DNA from: Septoria linicola
Taxonomy: Eukaryota > Ascomycota > Dothideomycetes > Mycosphaerellales > Mycosphaerellaceae
NCBI GenBank assembly: GCA_024114885.1
Contig: CP099426.1
Span: forward strand, 1,550,001 to 1,614,000
Reading direction: 5' to 3'
DNA: 64,000 bases
A model generated the notes under the pieces. The model was not told the origin of the DNA. It made no database searches and worked only from the letters and a program-made list of their open reading frames with translations. Shown piece by piece: positions 44,146 through 53,003 of this stretch (position 1 is its first letter; the number at the start of each line of letters is the position of its first letter). The position numbers and the translations under genes were made by a program.

Positions 44146-44796
44146 ATGGCAGCCATCGCAACAGACCCAGGCAACAACCGCTTCTTGGAGGCAGCCTACA
44201 AACTGAAGACCGGCACTGAGGCAGAATGCAAAGCTCTCTACGAAGAATGGGCAGAGACATACGACAATGATGTCCTCGAAGGGCAAGCATACGTCGGCCC
44301 AATGATGACAGCAGCCGCAGTCAAGGCAGCCAACGGCAGAGTCGAGGGCGAATGCCTCGACGCAGGAACCGGAACTGGACTCTGCGCTGTAGCCCTCCAC
44401 CAAGCCGGAGCTCGCACAATCGACGGCATCGACATCTCAGAAGGCATGCTCAAAGTCGCCGAGCGAACGAAAGTCTTCCGCAACTTGAAGCCAGTAGACA
44501 TGTCCAAGCCCATCGACATCGCCGATAACAAATACGACGTCGTCACATGCGTCGGCACCTTCACACTCGGCCACGTCGGCCCAACGCCTGGCATCTCAGA
44601 GCTCGTCAGAGTGCTCAAGAAGGGCGGTGTCATGGCCGCTACCATTATCGACGACATCTGGGTTCCACAAGGCTTTAAAGCTGAAGTCGAGCGCCTACGA
44701 GACGCTGGGAAAGTCGAGATCGTCAGCACAGAGCTCGCAGACTACCGAAAAGCATACAATGTACGAGCACGACTGGTGGTGCTGAGGAAGAAGTAA
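44146..44796 (+). CDS. Class I SAM-dependent methyltransferase
   Basis: A single-exon gene of 216 aa. Motif I is CLDAGTGTGLCAVALHQAGA, with the acidic end of strand 2 in IDGIDISEGMLKVAE. Motif post-I/II appears as YDVVTCVGTFTLGHVGP and motif III as VLKKGGVMAATI. The N-terminal YEEWAETYDNDV is common in the METTL27/Williams-Beuren-like group. The start at 44146 (ACAACAATGG) is preferred over the Met at 44038, which would add a hydrophobic, unconserved leader. The substrate is unknown. No neighbouring biosynthetic gene suggests a pathway. Confidence 0.85.
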   Translation: MAAIATDPGNNRFLEAAYKLKTGTEAECKALYEEWAETYDNDVLEGQAYVGPMMTAAAVKAANGRVEGECLDAGTGTGLCAVALHQAGARTIDGIDISEGMLKVAERTKVFRNLKPVDMSKPIDIADNKYDVVTCVGTFTLGHVGPTPGISELVRVLKKGGVMAATIIDDIWVPQGFKAEVERLRDAGKVEIVSTELADYRKAYNVRARLVVLRKK

Positions 44797-45577
44797 GCAA
44801 GTAGGTAGACATTCATGACAGAGTCTCGTCTGTTTGTCTGTCTACTGAAGGGTCGTCACAGCTCAACCTTCGTGACATTTGTACCCGCGCAAGGCATGAG
44901 ATACATTTGTACTATCTCGAAGGCCGTGACGTTACCGGCTCTTCTCTTTTATTGCATTGGGAGGAAGTTATGATGGGAGAAAAGGAAAATATACGTCGAC
45001 GAAAGGTCGTGAGCAATGGTCTGCTACAGCTAGACGAATGCTACAATGAAGCGTATTGTTCACTGAAAGTGCTGTGCCTGAGACCAAGTCCCAAATCCGT
45101 GTGTGTGCGCATTTTGAAAAAACGCACTAACTGCAGCTCAATGCTGCAACGCAAAGTATTGCTTGCTGGACTTAACGCGGAAATATCATGCGTCTGCAAC
45201 ACCAGAGCCCATGAGGGACGACCGTTGAGGCTCGTCGCACAGTCGAGTCGCCGCTCTGTACGTAGCAAGGTACAGACATTGCGTAAGATGCCTGAGTATG
45301 CCACGGAATATTGAATCAAGAATGATGCGATCAACTTTGCTTATCGTCAGCTTGCTGCTGCTCTTCTCGACCGGTACTATGCTCCCTTACCAAAACTCGC
45401 AATCTCACTCGAGCATGTAGAACTGTCCCTTGACTGAGTTGCTTGCGCCCAAGGGCACGGACTCCAAATACGAGCCGAGACGGCGCGTTGAGATTGCTTC
45501 GTGGTGCATCAAAGGAGTGCATGCTCACTTCACAGCTTCCATGGCCTACTTTCAATATTATATTGTACAGACAGAAG
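44797..45577. other. Intergenic, no supported gene
   Basis: A 135-codon plus-strand frame (44907-45314) and an antisense one overlap, neither with a domain. I do not call either. Confidence 0.45.
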
Positions 45578-46138
45578 TCAAAAGCAAAAGTCGTCTTGAC
45601 TTGCCTCCTTGTGAGTAAGACAGACTAGTCCGGGAGCCAGCTCGCTGCCATAAGTCTCTTTCAAACACCCCTTAACGGCCTGTTTTCGGGCCGCAGTACT
45701 CTGACTCAGAACGTGCCATATAGTAGCCAGGAATGGCAGGTGTTTGCAGTCGAAAGGTGCGAATTCGTGCATGATAGATGTACCGTACACAACGGAAATC
45801 GATGGTGCTCCGAAGTAGGAAGCAGCGAATCTATTCCTGCTTGCGCGGTCAACTTGAAGCAGATGTGGCAAACGCTCGTTCAGCGTTATCAGCATACGGC
45901 CGACTTGTGTCTACAATTCTGTACCCATTTCCAGCCAGAAACTCTTATCGCCGTAAGACCCTTTCATGATGTAGATGCGAATCGCTGCATCTGCTGTGAA
46001 AGTGAGGTCGTAGATCCGGTCATAGAGCTCTTGCGGTAGTGCCTCGAGTTGTTCGCGAAGGGTGGAACTGCCAGAGAGTTCTGGCGGCGGTATTCCAGGT
46101 CGTTTGGCGACCGAGTGGCTATTGTACATTGACGCCAT
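45578..46138 (-). pseudogene. LPxELYDxIY protein with in-frame stop, cluster member 4
   Basis: Starting at the Met at 46138 the frame carries TLREQLEALPQELYDRIYDLTFTADAAIRIY and ends at a stop at 45911-45913. The same frame then continues openly to 45578 with LITLNERLPHLLQVDRASRNRFAASYFG. The neighbour at 46530-46961 reads TLRERLEDLPPELYDEIYSLTFTADRSFRIY and VTINEKVSHLFHVDRASRKKFSASYWG through the same positions without interruption. The stop is therefore a nonsense mutation relative to the paralogue, unless a very short intron is present. The Met could also be further upstream (46237). Confidence 0.65.
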
Positions 46139-46529
46139 AGTGAGGATGCTGGCGATGCTTTGGTCGAGTATGAGTCGTCCTTCGGGTACCGGGTGTCTTG
46201 TCCGTGGAGATGACGAGGCTGTTGACGAAACGAACACAAAGGTCAGGAGGAGAAGGGAAACGGTTTTGCAGTGAATGACGAAGGTGAACGAAGCAGCTTA
46301 AAGTGAGGGAACAATGACGCCAAGATTTCAAGGTAAGTACTCAGTTCGCATGTGAAAACTGTAGCGCTAATACTGTCTCTGGCATTGATTTCGAGCATTC
46401 TGCTGTTGCTCTCGCTCCAGAACGTCGCTTCCCCTGCCGCCACGGTCAGACATTCGTGGTCATGTTCGTGCTCGCGGTGTCGAAGTGAATGTCTCAACTC
46501 CGATGCTATGCACGACGAGCGAGCTCTTG
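46139..46529. other. Spacer between paralogues
   Basis: Short sequence between the broken and intact paralogues. It holds only frames extending out of the neighbouring genes. Confidence 0.45.
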
Positions 46530-46961
46530 CTACTTCCAATTCTCGTAAAGGGCCGGGACTTCCTTCTGATTTGGAAACAGCACGCTCTCTCCAAAGTCCA
46601 ACCCAGGAAGGCCAGACAGCGCCGTCTTCATCAATCGCCGAAAGCCTGACGTCGCCCGCTCCCCATCATTGTTCAGCCCGTACATGAGGCTCTGCGAGCC
46701 GTTGCCCCAGTAAGATGCGCTGAATTTCTTGCGGCTGGCCCGGTCAACATGAAAGAGATGCGACACTTTCTCATTGATCGTGACGCGGGAGCTGGCATTG
46801 GCAGAGACGGACAGCCATCCTTGGTGTACTTTGTGCCATGGAGACGCGTAAATGCGGAAGCTGCGGTCGGCGGTGAAAGTGAGGCTGTAAATCTCGTCGT
46901 AAAGCTCTGGTGGCAGGTCTTCCAGGCGCTCCCGCAGCGTGGGTTCCTCGACAGCCGACAT
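46530..46961 (-). CDS. LPxELYDxIY (2EXR/F-box-like) protein, cluster member 5
   Basis: 143 aa, MSAVEEPTLRERLEDLPPELYDEIYSLTFTADRSFRIY... with the full motif set of the pair. It is shorter than members 1-3 and lacks their LLxxCKQ block, having HLFHVDRASRKKFSASYWG instead, so it belongs to a different subgroup. It is a tandem paralogue of the broken gene at 45578-46138. No signal peptide; function unknown. Confidence 0.65.
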   Translation of the reverse strand: MSAVEEPTLRERLEDLPPELYDEIYSLTFTADRSFRIYASPWHKVHQGWLSVSANASSRVTINEKVSHLFHVDRASRKKFSASYWGNGSQSLMYGLNNDGERATSGFRRLMKTALSGLPGLDFGESVLFPNQKEVPALYENWK

Positions 46962-47686
46962 GTTGTGGCGGACCTGTGCTTCAGTAGTTTGTGGAAGTGT
47001 GGTGGTCCAAGCGAGTGTGAGAGGTGGCGGGAGACGGAAGGTGCATCTGGACCACGGGAGACTAGCGCGGGTCGTGCGTCGAACTTCACTTGGCCTTTAC
47101 AACGCGTCTTTGTGCACTTCGTGTCACATTTATGATTGCATTGTCACCATGACTTCGTGTCCACTCGCGCCATACTGTGGCTTAGCTCTACGCTCTGGTC
47201 GTGTGCCATACATGTCTGCACTGGCCGTCATTTGAGTGGTAGGAGGGCTAAGCACCGAGAATTGGCTCAGGTCCTTGAAACCTGGCGGCCAGCGATGAGC
47301 TTTCGATCAGCTAGTAGATAGCTTCCTGCCTACTGATGCTCTTGTGCGGTAACATCGCGCGTCACTTCTTCTCTGCCTATGCTTCCTCTTTCTTCTACCA
47401 CGGAGCTCATCCTAGCTTCACGTTTTCCCATCGCGCAGGCAGATACTTGTCTATTGGTGACATTCGTGCCGAGTATTGTTTTAACCAGGATCTCGCGATG
47501 CTACTCAATAGCTCCGCCTTGAAGGCGAATTCAGCTCGCTGTGTAACCTCGCTGCGTAGTTCCCTCCCCGCCGGCTAGTGGTGGAAGACGCAAGGTGACG
47601 TGAAACCTAATGCCAGCGATGTGACTGGGGTACTCGCCGCGTAAAGAGCGCCAATTTTGTCTATGTTCGACAATGTCCGTCACACT
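46962..47686. other. Intergenic, no supported gene
   Basis: Contains only short unsupported frames. I see no RNA or repeat. Confidence 0.5.
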
Positions 47687-48811
47687 TCACTTCCTCTTGG
47701 TCCGCTTCTTCTTCTTGGTCTTCTTCTTCCTAGCCTGCTGAGTCTGCTTCGACGCCTCTTTCGCAAGTGCTTCCTCAAGTTCCTCTCCTGACAACAGGTC
47801 CAAGTCGTCTTCCTCCTCGTCCTCACTTTCATTCTGCTCCTCCTCATCATCGTCCACGTCGGGCTCGTCCTCCTTGACTTTCTCCTTCACAGCCAAGACC
47901 TTGCGCTGGCCATACTGGCGCCTATTCTCCTCCTCGAACCCTCGCTTCTCCTTTTGAAAAAGCAACATGGTAGCTCTTGCATCTTCCACCGATGAGTGCT
48001 CCCCAGTCTGAATTTCTAGCCCCAGCTCGCTTCTTGCCAGATTTCTAAGTGCAGGTGGTTTCCCTTTGCTCTCGATCCTGAACTTTGGATGTCTTGACGT
48101 ATCTCTGAGGTCCCTCTTGGGATGACTCAATATCAGAGCACTCAAATCGTTGCGAAGTGCATGTCCAACCAATATTCTCCCTTCTAGCAGCTTCGCAACA
48201 TCCTGCTGCACTTCTGCAAACGTGCGAGCATAGCCTGGCTTTAGATGATGTGGCTTGATGCCTGAGACATAGGTCCTGTAGTCTTCTATCCGGACTTTTG
48301 CAGGCGGCTGCACGTAAGAGTCGTAGATTTGCTCGCCATGGAAGTTGACAAGCGAAGCTCGAGCGAGCACATTATCGAGATGTGGTGGAGGACCAGTACC
48401 TACCATTTCACAGTCTAGGGCAATATACTTGCCGACCTTGTTCGTGGGATGAAGTCCTCCATTGATCTCATCTGCAAAAGAGGCACGCTTCTTCGTTGTC
48501 GCCGTCGTGCCATAAGCCTCTGCAATGTCGGCCTGCGGTATGTCGTGATCTTTGGCCAGATCTGCCTCCTCCGTTGCAGTAGACACAGATCCACCCATCT
48601 TGCGTCGCTTTCCTAAGGCAGTTCCGTTGGCAGATTTGAAGTCGAACTTTGCTCTCTTGAAGCCATTCGATGTCTTGCTACCACTGCCCTTCTCTGCTGG
48701 TCCCTTGCGCTTCAGTTCACTTGTCTCGCCCTTCAACTTCTTCTCTGCCTGCAATCGCTGTTGCAAGATTTTCCAATTGCTCCCAATCAACTTTGGATCC
48801 GGGCCTGACAT
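47687..48811 (-). CDS. rex4: RNA exonuclease 4 (REX4), DEDDh family
   Basis: 3'-5' exonuclease of the REX4/ISG20-like group, implicated in pre-rRNA ITS1 processing. The Met at 48811 (MSGPDPKLIGSNWKILQQRL) gives 374 aa; the frame is open to 48994, but the upstream part is not conserved-looking. Exo motif I is YIALDCEMVGTGP, motif II region ILVGHALRNDLSAL, motif III HSSVEDARATMLLFQ (with the DEDDh His). An N-terminal Lys-rich region and an acidic then Lys-rich C-terminus (ends KKKTKKKKRTKRK) fit nucleolar localisation. It is divergent from esa1, with 225 bases between start codons. Confidence 0.92.
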   Translation of the reverse strand: MSGPDPKLIGSNWKILQQRLQAEKKLKGETSELKRKGPAEKGSGSKTSNGFKRAKFDFKSANGTALGKRRKMGGSVSTATEEADLAKDHDIPQADIAEAYGTTATTKKRASFADEINGGLHPTNKVGKYIALDCEMVGTGPPPHLDNVLARASLVNFHGEQIYDSYVQPPAKVRIEDYRTYVSGIKPHHLKPGYARTFAEVQQDVAKLLEGRILVGHALRNDLSALILSHPKRDLRDTSRHPKFRIESKGKPPALRNLARSELGLEIQTGEHSSVEDARATMLLFQKEKRGFEEENRRQYGQRKVLAVKEKVKEDEPDVDDDEEEQNESEDEEEDDLDLLSGEELEEALAKEASKQTQQARKKKTKKKKRTKRK

Positions 48812-49036
48812 TCTGCTCACCGCCACGCGGTTTGCGACAATGTTGAAGAAAGCGAAGGTGAAAGTCAACTTTTCTGGATGATGTGAGGCTGCAAAAGTGC
48901 CGATGTGCCGACATGTGGCTGTGGCTGAACCCTCGGGCGCAATCTTGAGAGACGACGACGGAGCTGGAATCCATCGCAAGTGCTTCACATTCATCGCGAC
49001 ATCTTCAAACTTGGGTTATAGGTCGCATACCTCAAC
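48812..49036. promoter_or_regulatory. Shared divergent promoter of rex4 and esa1
   Basis: Only 225 bases separate the two start codons, so both promoters must lie here or overlap the other gene's leader. No TATA element stands out. Bidirectionality is inferred from the layout. Confidence 0.5.
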
Positions 49037-50782
49037 ATGGCGCGTGATGACACGAAAAGCGGCGGTCATGGCAGTGATGAGGTCAAGGCAGAGCGTGGCC
49101 TGGCCACGCTTTCCACTCTGAGGTATACTAATGCAATTATCAAGACCATGCACGAGTTAGTACTGATCAGGTGTTTGCGACAGAATTGGCACGAAAGCCA
49201 TGGTTGAAAAGGTGCGTTATTATTCATGCCAGCCGGCGTGCAGAAACGTCTAAGTCGAGCTGGGGACGCAAAAGTATTGCGCTGCCAATTCGACACAACA
49301 TCGTTCTTCACAACCAATGTATACTGATGATCACAATAGGATGGCGAGAAACGAAAAGCAGAAATTTTGTCTATGCAAACAAGAAAAGGAAGGCCTACCT
49401 TTTACGTTCACTACCAAGACTTCAACAAGCGTCTCGATGAATGGGTGCCTGCAGAACGCCTAGATCTTACCCAGGAAGTCGAATGGCCAATACCAGAGAA
49501 GGCCGAGAAGTCAAAGCAGAAGACGGCTCAGTCAAAAGCTCAACCTTCAAAGACCGACAACGCGAAGAACACCAAAGTTGGCCAGAAACGACCACGAAGC
49601 GGCACTGCGACTCGAGATGCTTCAGAGGCGCCTTCAGATTTGGGTGCGAAGCTCAGCATTCAGCGCTCCAAGTCGAGTGGTGGCAAGGAGAACCGGGATC
49701 CAAATGTCGCAGTCCTTACTGAAGATATGGACGGCACGCCTCAGCCTGACGACGAGTCAGCTGTAGATCTTGTCGACATGCAAGAAGCAGCTGCCGCGGC
49801 CAAGGCTGTGCCCGACACAGTCCCTTACTCTCGAGAAGAAGAAATAGAAAAGCTTCGAACGGGAGGTAGTATGACGCAGAACCAGACCGAGATCAGTCGT
49901 GTTCGAAATCTGGACAAGCTGCAAATGGGAATGCACGAGATCGAGCCTTGGTACTTCTCACCATATCCTGCAGAGTTTACGGATTGCGACATGGTCTATA
50001 TCTGCGAGTTCTGCTTGTCCTACTTCGGGAGTCAGTTCCAATTTGGCCGGCATCGTAAGAAGTGCCAGTTGAAGCACCCTCCCGGAAACGAGATCTATCG
50101 CGATGAGAATGTGTCATTCTTCGAGATTGATGGTCGACGGCAAAGGACGTGGTGTCGAAATCTGTGTCTGCTGTCCAAGCTCTTTCTGGATCACAAGACG
50201 CTCTACTACGATGTCGACCCTTTCTTGTTCTACTGCATGACCACGCGAGACGAGCACGGTCACCACCTCATTGGCTATTTTTCGAAAGAGAAGGAGTCGG
50301 CTGAAGGCTACAATGTTGCTTGTATTCTGACGCTGCCTCAATGGCAACGGAAAGGCTATGGTGCACTTCTGATTCAATTCTCCTACGAACTCAGCAAAAT
50401 TGAAGGCAAGCTCGGCTCTCCCGAGAAACCACTCTCCGATCTAGGACTTCTCGGCTATCGTGCATACTGGCAAGAAGTTATTGTCGACTTGCTACTCGAA
50501 CGCGAAGCAGAGGCTGGCGGGTCTGGTGGCGCGGCTTCTATCGAAGACATCGGCATGACGCTGGCAATGACTACGAATGATGTGCTGCATACATTGCAGA
50601 ATCTGAACATGTTGCGGTATATGAATAAGAACCATGTGATTGTGTTGCCGGAGAGTGTGCTTGCTGCGAGAGAGGCGAGGAAGGAGAAGGAGAAGATTAA
50701 AGGGAAAAGGTTGATTGATCCGGAGAGGTTGATATGGAAACCTCCGGTGTTTGCTGCAAGTGCTAGGACGTGGGCGTGGTAG
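49037..50782 (+). CDS. esa1: MYST histone acetyltransferase ESA1 (NuA4 catalytic subunit)
   Basis: Acetylates H4 and H2A tails as the catalytic subunit of NuA4, in the nucleus. Three exons (49037-49122, 49184-49211, 49340-50782) with introns of 61 and 128 nt give 518 aa. The 28-nt middle exon is needed to join STLR|IGTKAMVEK|DGEKRKAEIL, which completes the chromo-barrel domain (FYVHYQDFNKRLDEWVPAERL). The MYST domain has the C2HC finger CEFCLSYFGSQFQFGRHRKKC, the catalytic Cys in VACILTLPQW, the acetyl-CoA motif QRKGYGALLIQFSYELS and the Glu in SPEKPLSDLGLLGYRAYW. The first splice uses the acceptor GCGACAG at 49183; the upstream ATCAG would break the frame. Confidence 0.93.
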
Positions 50783-51039
50783 TGTCAGGGACGGACTATC
50801 GGCGGTGTTGGTGTAAGATGAGAGGAAAGGCGTTCAAGATAGGATATACCCATGGCATGAAATTCAATCGTTGACAGCGGTTCTTTGCATCGATTGGATT
50901 TGTTTGGTCGTCATCTCGTTAAAGCTACGCTCTTTACAGCATAGCTGCATGCTGGGCTACGCTGTGGTCTGCCATGGTACTGTCCAAATGGTCTTGGCTC
51001 ATTACAACTCAAAGTCCTCTCGTGCTGCCTTCGCGAGAC

Positions 51040-52046
51040 TTACTCCTCTTCTTCATCCCCACTCTCCTTCTTGATCCTCGCTCCCGTATCAGCCTCTTTC
51101 TTGACCTCCACACCACCCTCATCACCATCCTCCTCATCCTCATCCTCCTGCTTCACCCCACCCTTCCCCTTTCCTTTCCTCGTCTCCCTCTTCTTCCCCC
51201 CATCAAGCTCATACCCCTTCCAAATTCCATCTTCCTTACTCACTTTCCCACCCGCTTTCAACCACGCCTTCTTCTCCTTCTGCCACTCCTCCTTCAACTT
51301 CAAATACCCCGCATCACTTGTACACTGTCTCCACAAGACTTTGAAAATCTCGCTCGCGGCGAGCTTCTCTTCTTGACCTGCATGGCCGGTGGATTTGGGA
51401 AGTTCGGTGCGTTTGAGTTTGGAGTGGTTGGGGTTTGTGATGGAGGTGCTGCCTGTGCGGGCGGCGTGTTCGCGTTCGAGCTCGAGGGAGGATTGGGCGT
51501 ATTTTTTGCCGCCGGCGTGGTTGGCGTATCTTGGAACCAAGTGGTATTAGTCGGAAAGATCAGATCTTGGTATGCTTGAACTCCGAGACATGCAATGCTC
51601 ACGATGCCTTGAATAGCCTCTTGGATCACGTCTTCGGAACAGAAGTATGGTCCAATTCGCTGGTCGCATAGAAGACCGGAACGGAAACTTTGGTAGAATG
51701 TCTATAAAATTCCTACATACCTCTTCGCCCTCGTCATCCCCATCTGTATAAATTTCCTCGCCATATCACTCCCCACAAAATCTCCCTTGCCCACATAATG
51801 ATCAAACGCGCCCTTCAGCGTCTTGGACGACTCTTCAGCGATGGGAACAGTCCTGAAGCGCCAATGAGGCAGTAATATAGACTTATATGGTTCAAATGTC
51901 AACACGCCTTGTTCACCGCGAGCTATCTCGTAGGACATGCGGATGTGTTGATCATTTAGGGAGGGCGTGGGGAAGACATCGGCAATGTCTTTTGAGATGG
52001 AGTCTGGAGATGGTGAGGCTGGCTTGAGTGCTTTGGAGCGAGGCAT
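51040..52046 (-). CDS. DUF4385 domain protein
   Basis: Exons 52046-51721 and 51529-51040 with a 191-nt intron (GTATGT...GACTAATACC...AAG) give 271 aa. The domain is read as IRMSYEIARGEQGVLTFEPY, then KSILLPHWRFRTVPIAEES and GDFVGSDMARKFIQMGMTRAKR|YANHAGGKKY, matching what I remember of DUF4385. The intron sits inside the conserved end. The C-terminal 100 residues are Lys/Glu-rich with low complexity. The start at 52046 (MPRSKALKPASPS) is preferred to the Met at 52142. No biochemical role is known to me. Confidence 0.78.
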
Positions 52047-52419
52047 GGCCTCTCGAGTGAGGACGGCTATAGCATAGTAGAGAGATGGTCTCATCGGGGT
52101 GAGTGTTTGCCGGAGGCCGGAATGGACGTGTCGATGAGACACGATGACGGCATTGCAGAGCTAACTTAGTCGCATTGCGGAGCCGAAAGTGGTCGGCGCT
52201 GGGAAACCCGCCTTTGTCTCTGGGCATGGTGCCTGCTCTGGTATCTTATATGTTCCTGTGATCGTAGGTGCACTGTAGAACGCTATAACTGGTTTGCAAG
52301 TGCAGCCGTTGCTGCTGAGATTTGTGGTGTCTGACTTGGCGCTAGTGTCTTGGCGGTCTGAGTGAACTACAGCCACTGCATTTTCGACCATTCCGCGACC
52401 ACACCACCGAATGAATTTG
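52047..52419. other. Intergenic, upstream of DUF4385 and tRNA genes
   Basis: A 76-codon minus-strand frame is present without a domain. I see nothing else before the tRNA upstream element. Confidence 0.45.
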
Positions 52420-52426
52420 TATATAT
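52420..52426 (+). promoter_or_regulatory. TATA-like element upstream of tRNA-Gln
   Basis: The sequence TATATAT lies 32-38 bases before the first nucleotide of the tRNA. Such upstream TATA-like elements assist TFIIIB placement in several fungi. A CAA just before the mature 5' end (52454-52456) resembles the common Pol III start. Confidence 0.4.
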
Positions 52427-52494
52427 GGCACAGCAGCTGTAGACCATTAATCTCAATGGTTTTATGATGTAGTGGTTAGCATACCAGATTTTGA

Positions 52495-52524
52495 GACGGC
52501 TTGCGAAAGCTCATATCAATTATC
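52495..52524 (+). other. Canonical tRNA intron in the anticodon loop
   Basis: 30 nt inserted directly 3' of position 37 (A at 52494), the standard place for nuclear tRNA introns removed by the Sen endonuclease. The next mature base is T38 at 52525, followed by the 3' half of the anticodon stem. The exact boundary is set by restoring the 7-nt loop. Confidence 0.85.
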
Positions 52525-52537
52525 TTCTGGTTACCCC

Positions 52538-52593
52538 GTAAGTGTCTATTGCAATACTCCGACTCCTAGAGCCATCTGCTAACAAAGAAACAG
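52538..52593 (+). other. Spliceosomal-type intron inside the tRNA T stem
   Basis: A 56-nt segment starts GTAAGT, has the branch-site consensus TGCTAAC at 52577-52583, and ends AACAG. The length and signals equal those of the protein-gene introns in this window (49-70 nt). It splits the 5' strand of the T stem between CCC and GG, at mature nucleotides 50/51. Taking it out exactly at GT and AG restores the five-pair T stem and the B box. It does not fit any tRNA-endonuclease intron position. That the spliceosome removes it is inference. The precedent is mRNA-type introns in U6 genes of some fungi, also Pol III transcripts. Confidence 0.75.
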
Positions 52594-52640
52594 GGTTCGA
52601 ATCCGGGTAAGACCTTTGCGTGCCTGCTGGCCACCTCTCC

Positions 52641-52644
52641 TTTT
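52641..52644 (+). terminator. Pol III T-run after tRNA-Gln
   Basis: The first run of four T residues on the sense strand after the tRNA is at 52641-52644, 26 bases past the discriminator. Only TTT occurs closer (52615-52617). The strength of a 4-T run in this organism is not known. Confidence 0.4.
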
Positions 52645-52990
52645 GCTTTCCTAGCACTACTCATAAGCTTTTAAAGTCTGCCAAAGGTAATGTGAGTCCA
52701 ATCAATCCTCACATCTCCTTTTGTAGTCCATTAACCCTCCCAATGTTGCTCCTTGATATTCGCCGATAGACATGAAGTCAGACTGCATCCAACTTTGATA
52801 TTGGTAACCTGCCAGATGCGGCATATCTCTCTTTGTTCGAACAACCGAGCCGAATCTATCGCTAAATACGGAAGGACGGCTGACTCCCCAGCATATCACA
52901 GATCATTTCTTTGTCAAGCCCGGCTCGATTTGGATGTACGTCATTACCATGATACAGCTGCTATGAAGCTTCTTACTGACAGTGGTATAG

Positions 52991-53003
52991 CCGGGTAAGA
53001 CCT
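52991..53003 (+). repeat. Copy of the tRNA-Gln 3' end (possible tRNA relic)
   Basis: CCGGGTAAGACCT is identical to 52603-52615, the 3' T stem, acceptor and discriminator of tRNA-Gln. It is immediately preceded by a 55-nt GTACGT...TTACTGAC...TATAG segment (52936-52990), and before that CCCGG and CTCGATT resemble a T stem and loop. The upstream text AGCATA...CAGAT also recalls the tRNA's D and anticodon arms. An acceptor 5' strand is not found, so this would be a decayed copy. Confidence 0.35.

Larger units (their letters stand above)
52458..52615 (+). tRNA. tRNA-Gln (anticodon TTG) with two introns
   Basis: Mature parts are 52458-52494, 52525-52537 and 52594-52615, a total of 72 nt. The acceptor GGTTTTA pairs with TAAGACC (one T-G wobble), with discriminator T. 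The D stem ATGT/GCAT closes an 8-nt loop AGTGGTTA. The anticodon stem CCAGA/TCTGG closes the loop TTTTGAT with anticodon TTG. The variable region is TTAC. The T stem CCCGG/CCGGG closes loop TTCGAAT, all five pairs being Watson-Crick. From memory of yeast tRNA-Gln(TTG), the T arm and acceptor after removal of both insertions are the same as there. The internal B box GGTTCGAATCC is intact at 52594-52604. The second insertion (52538-52593) is the unusual part; see its own entry. Confidence 0.88.

Noticed and set aside
48812..48994. N-terminal extension of REX4
   Set aside because: The frame is open but overlaps the divergent promoter; the conserved-looking start is the Met at 48811.
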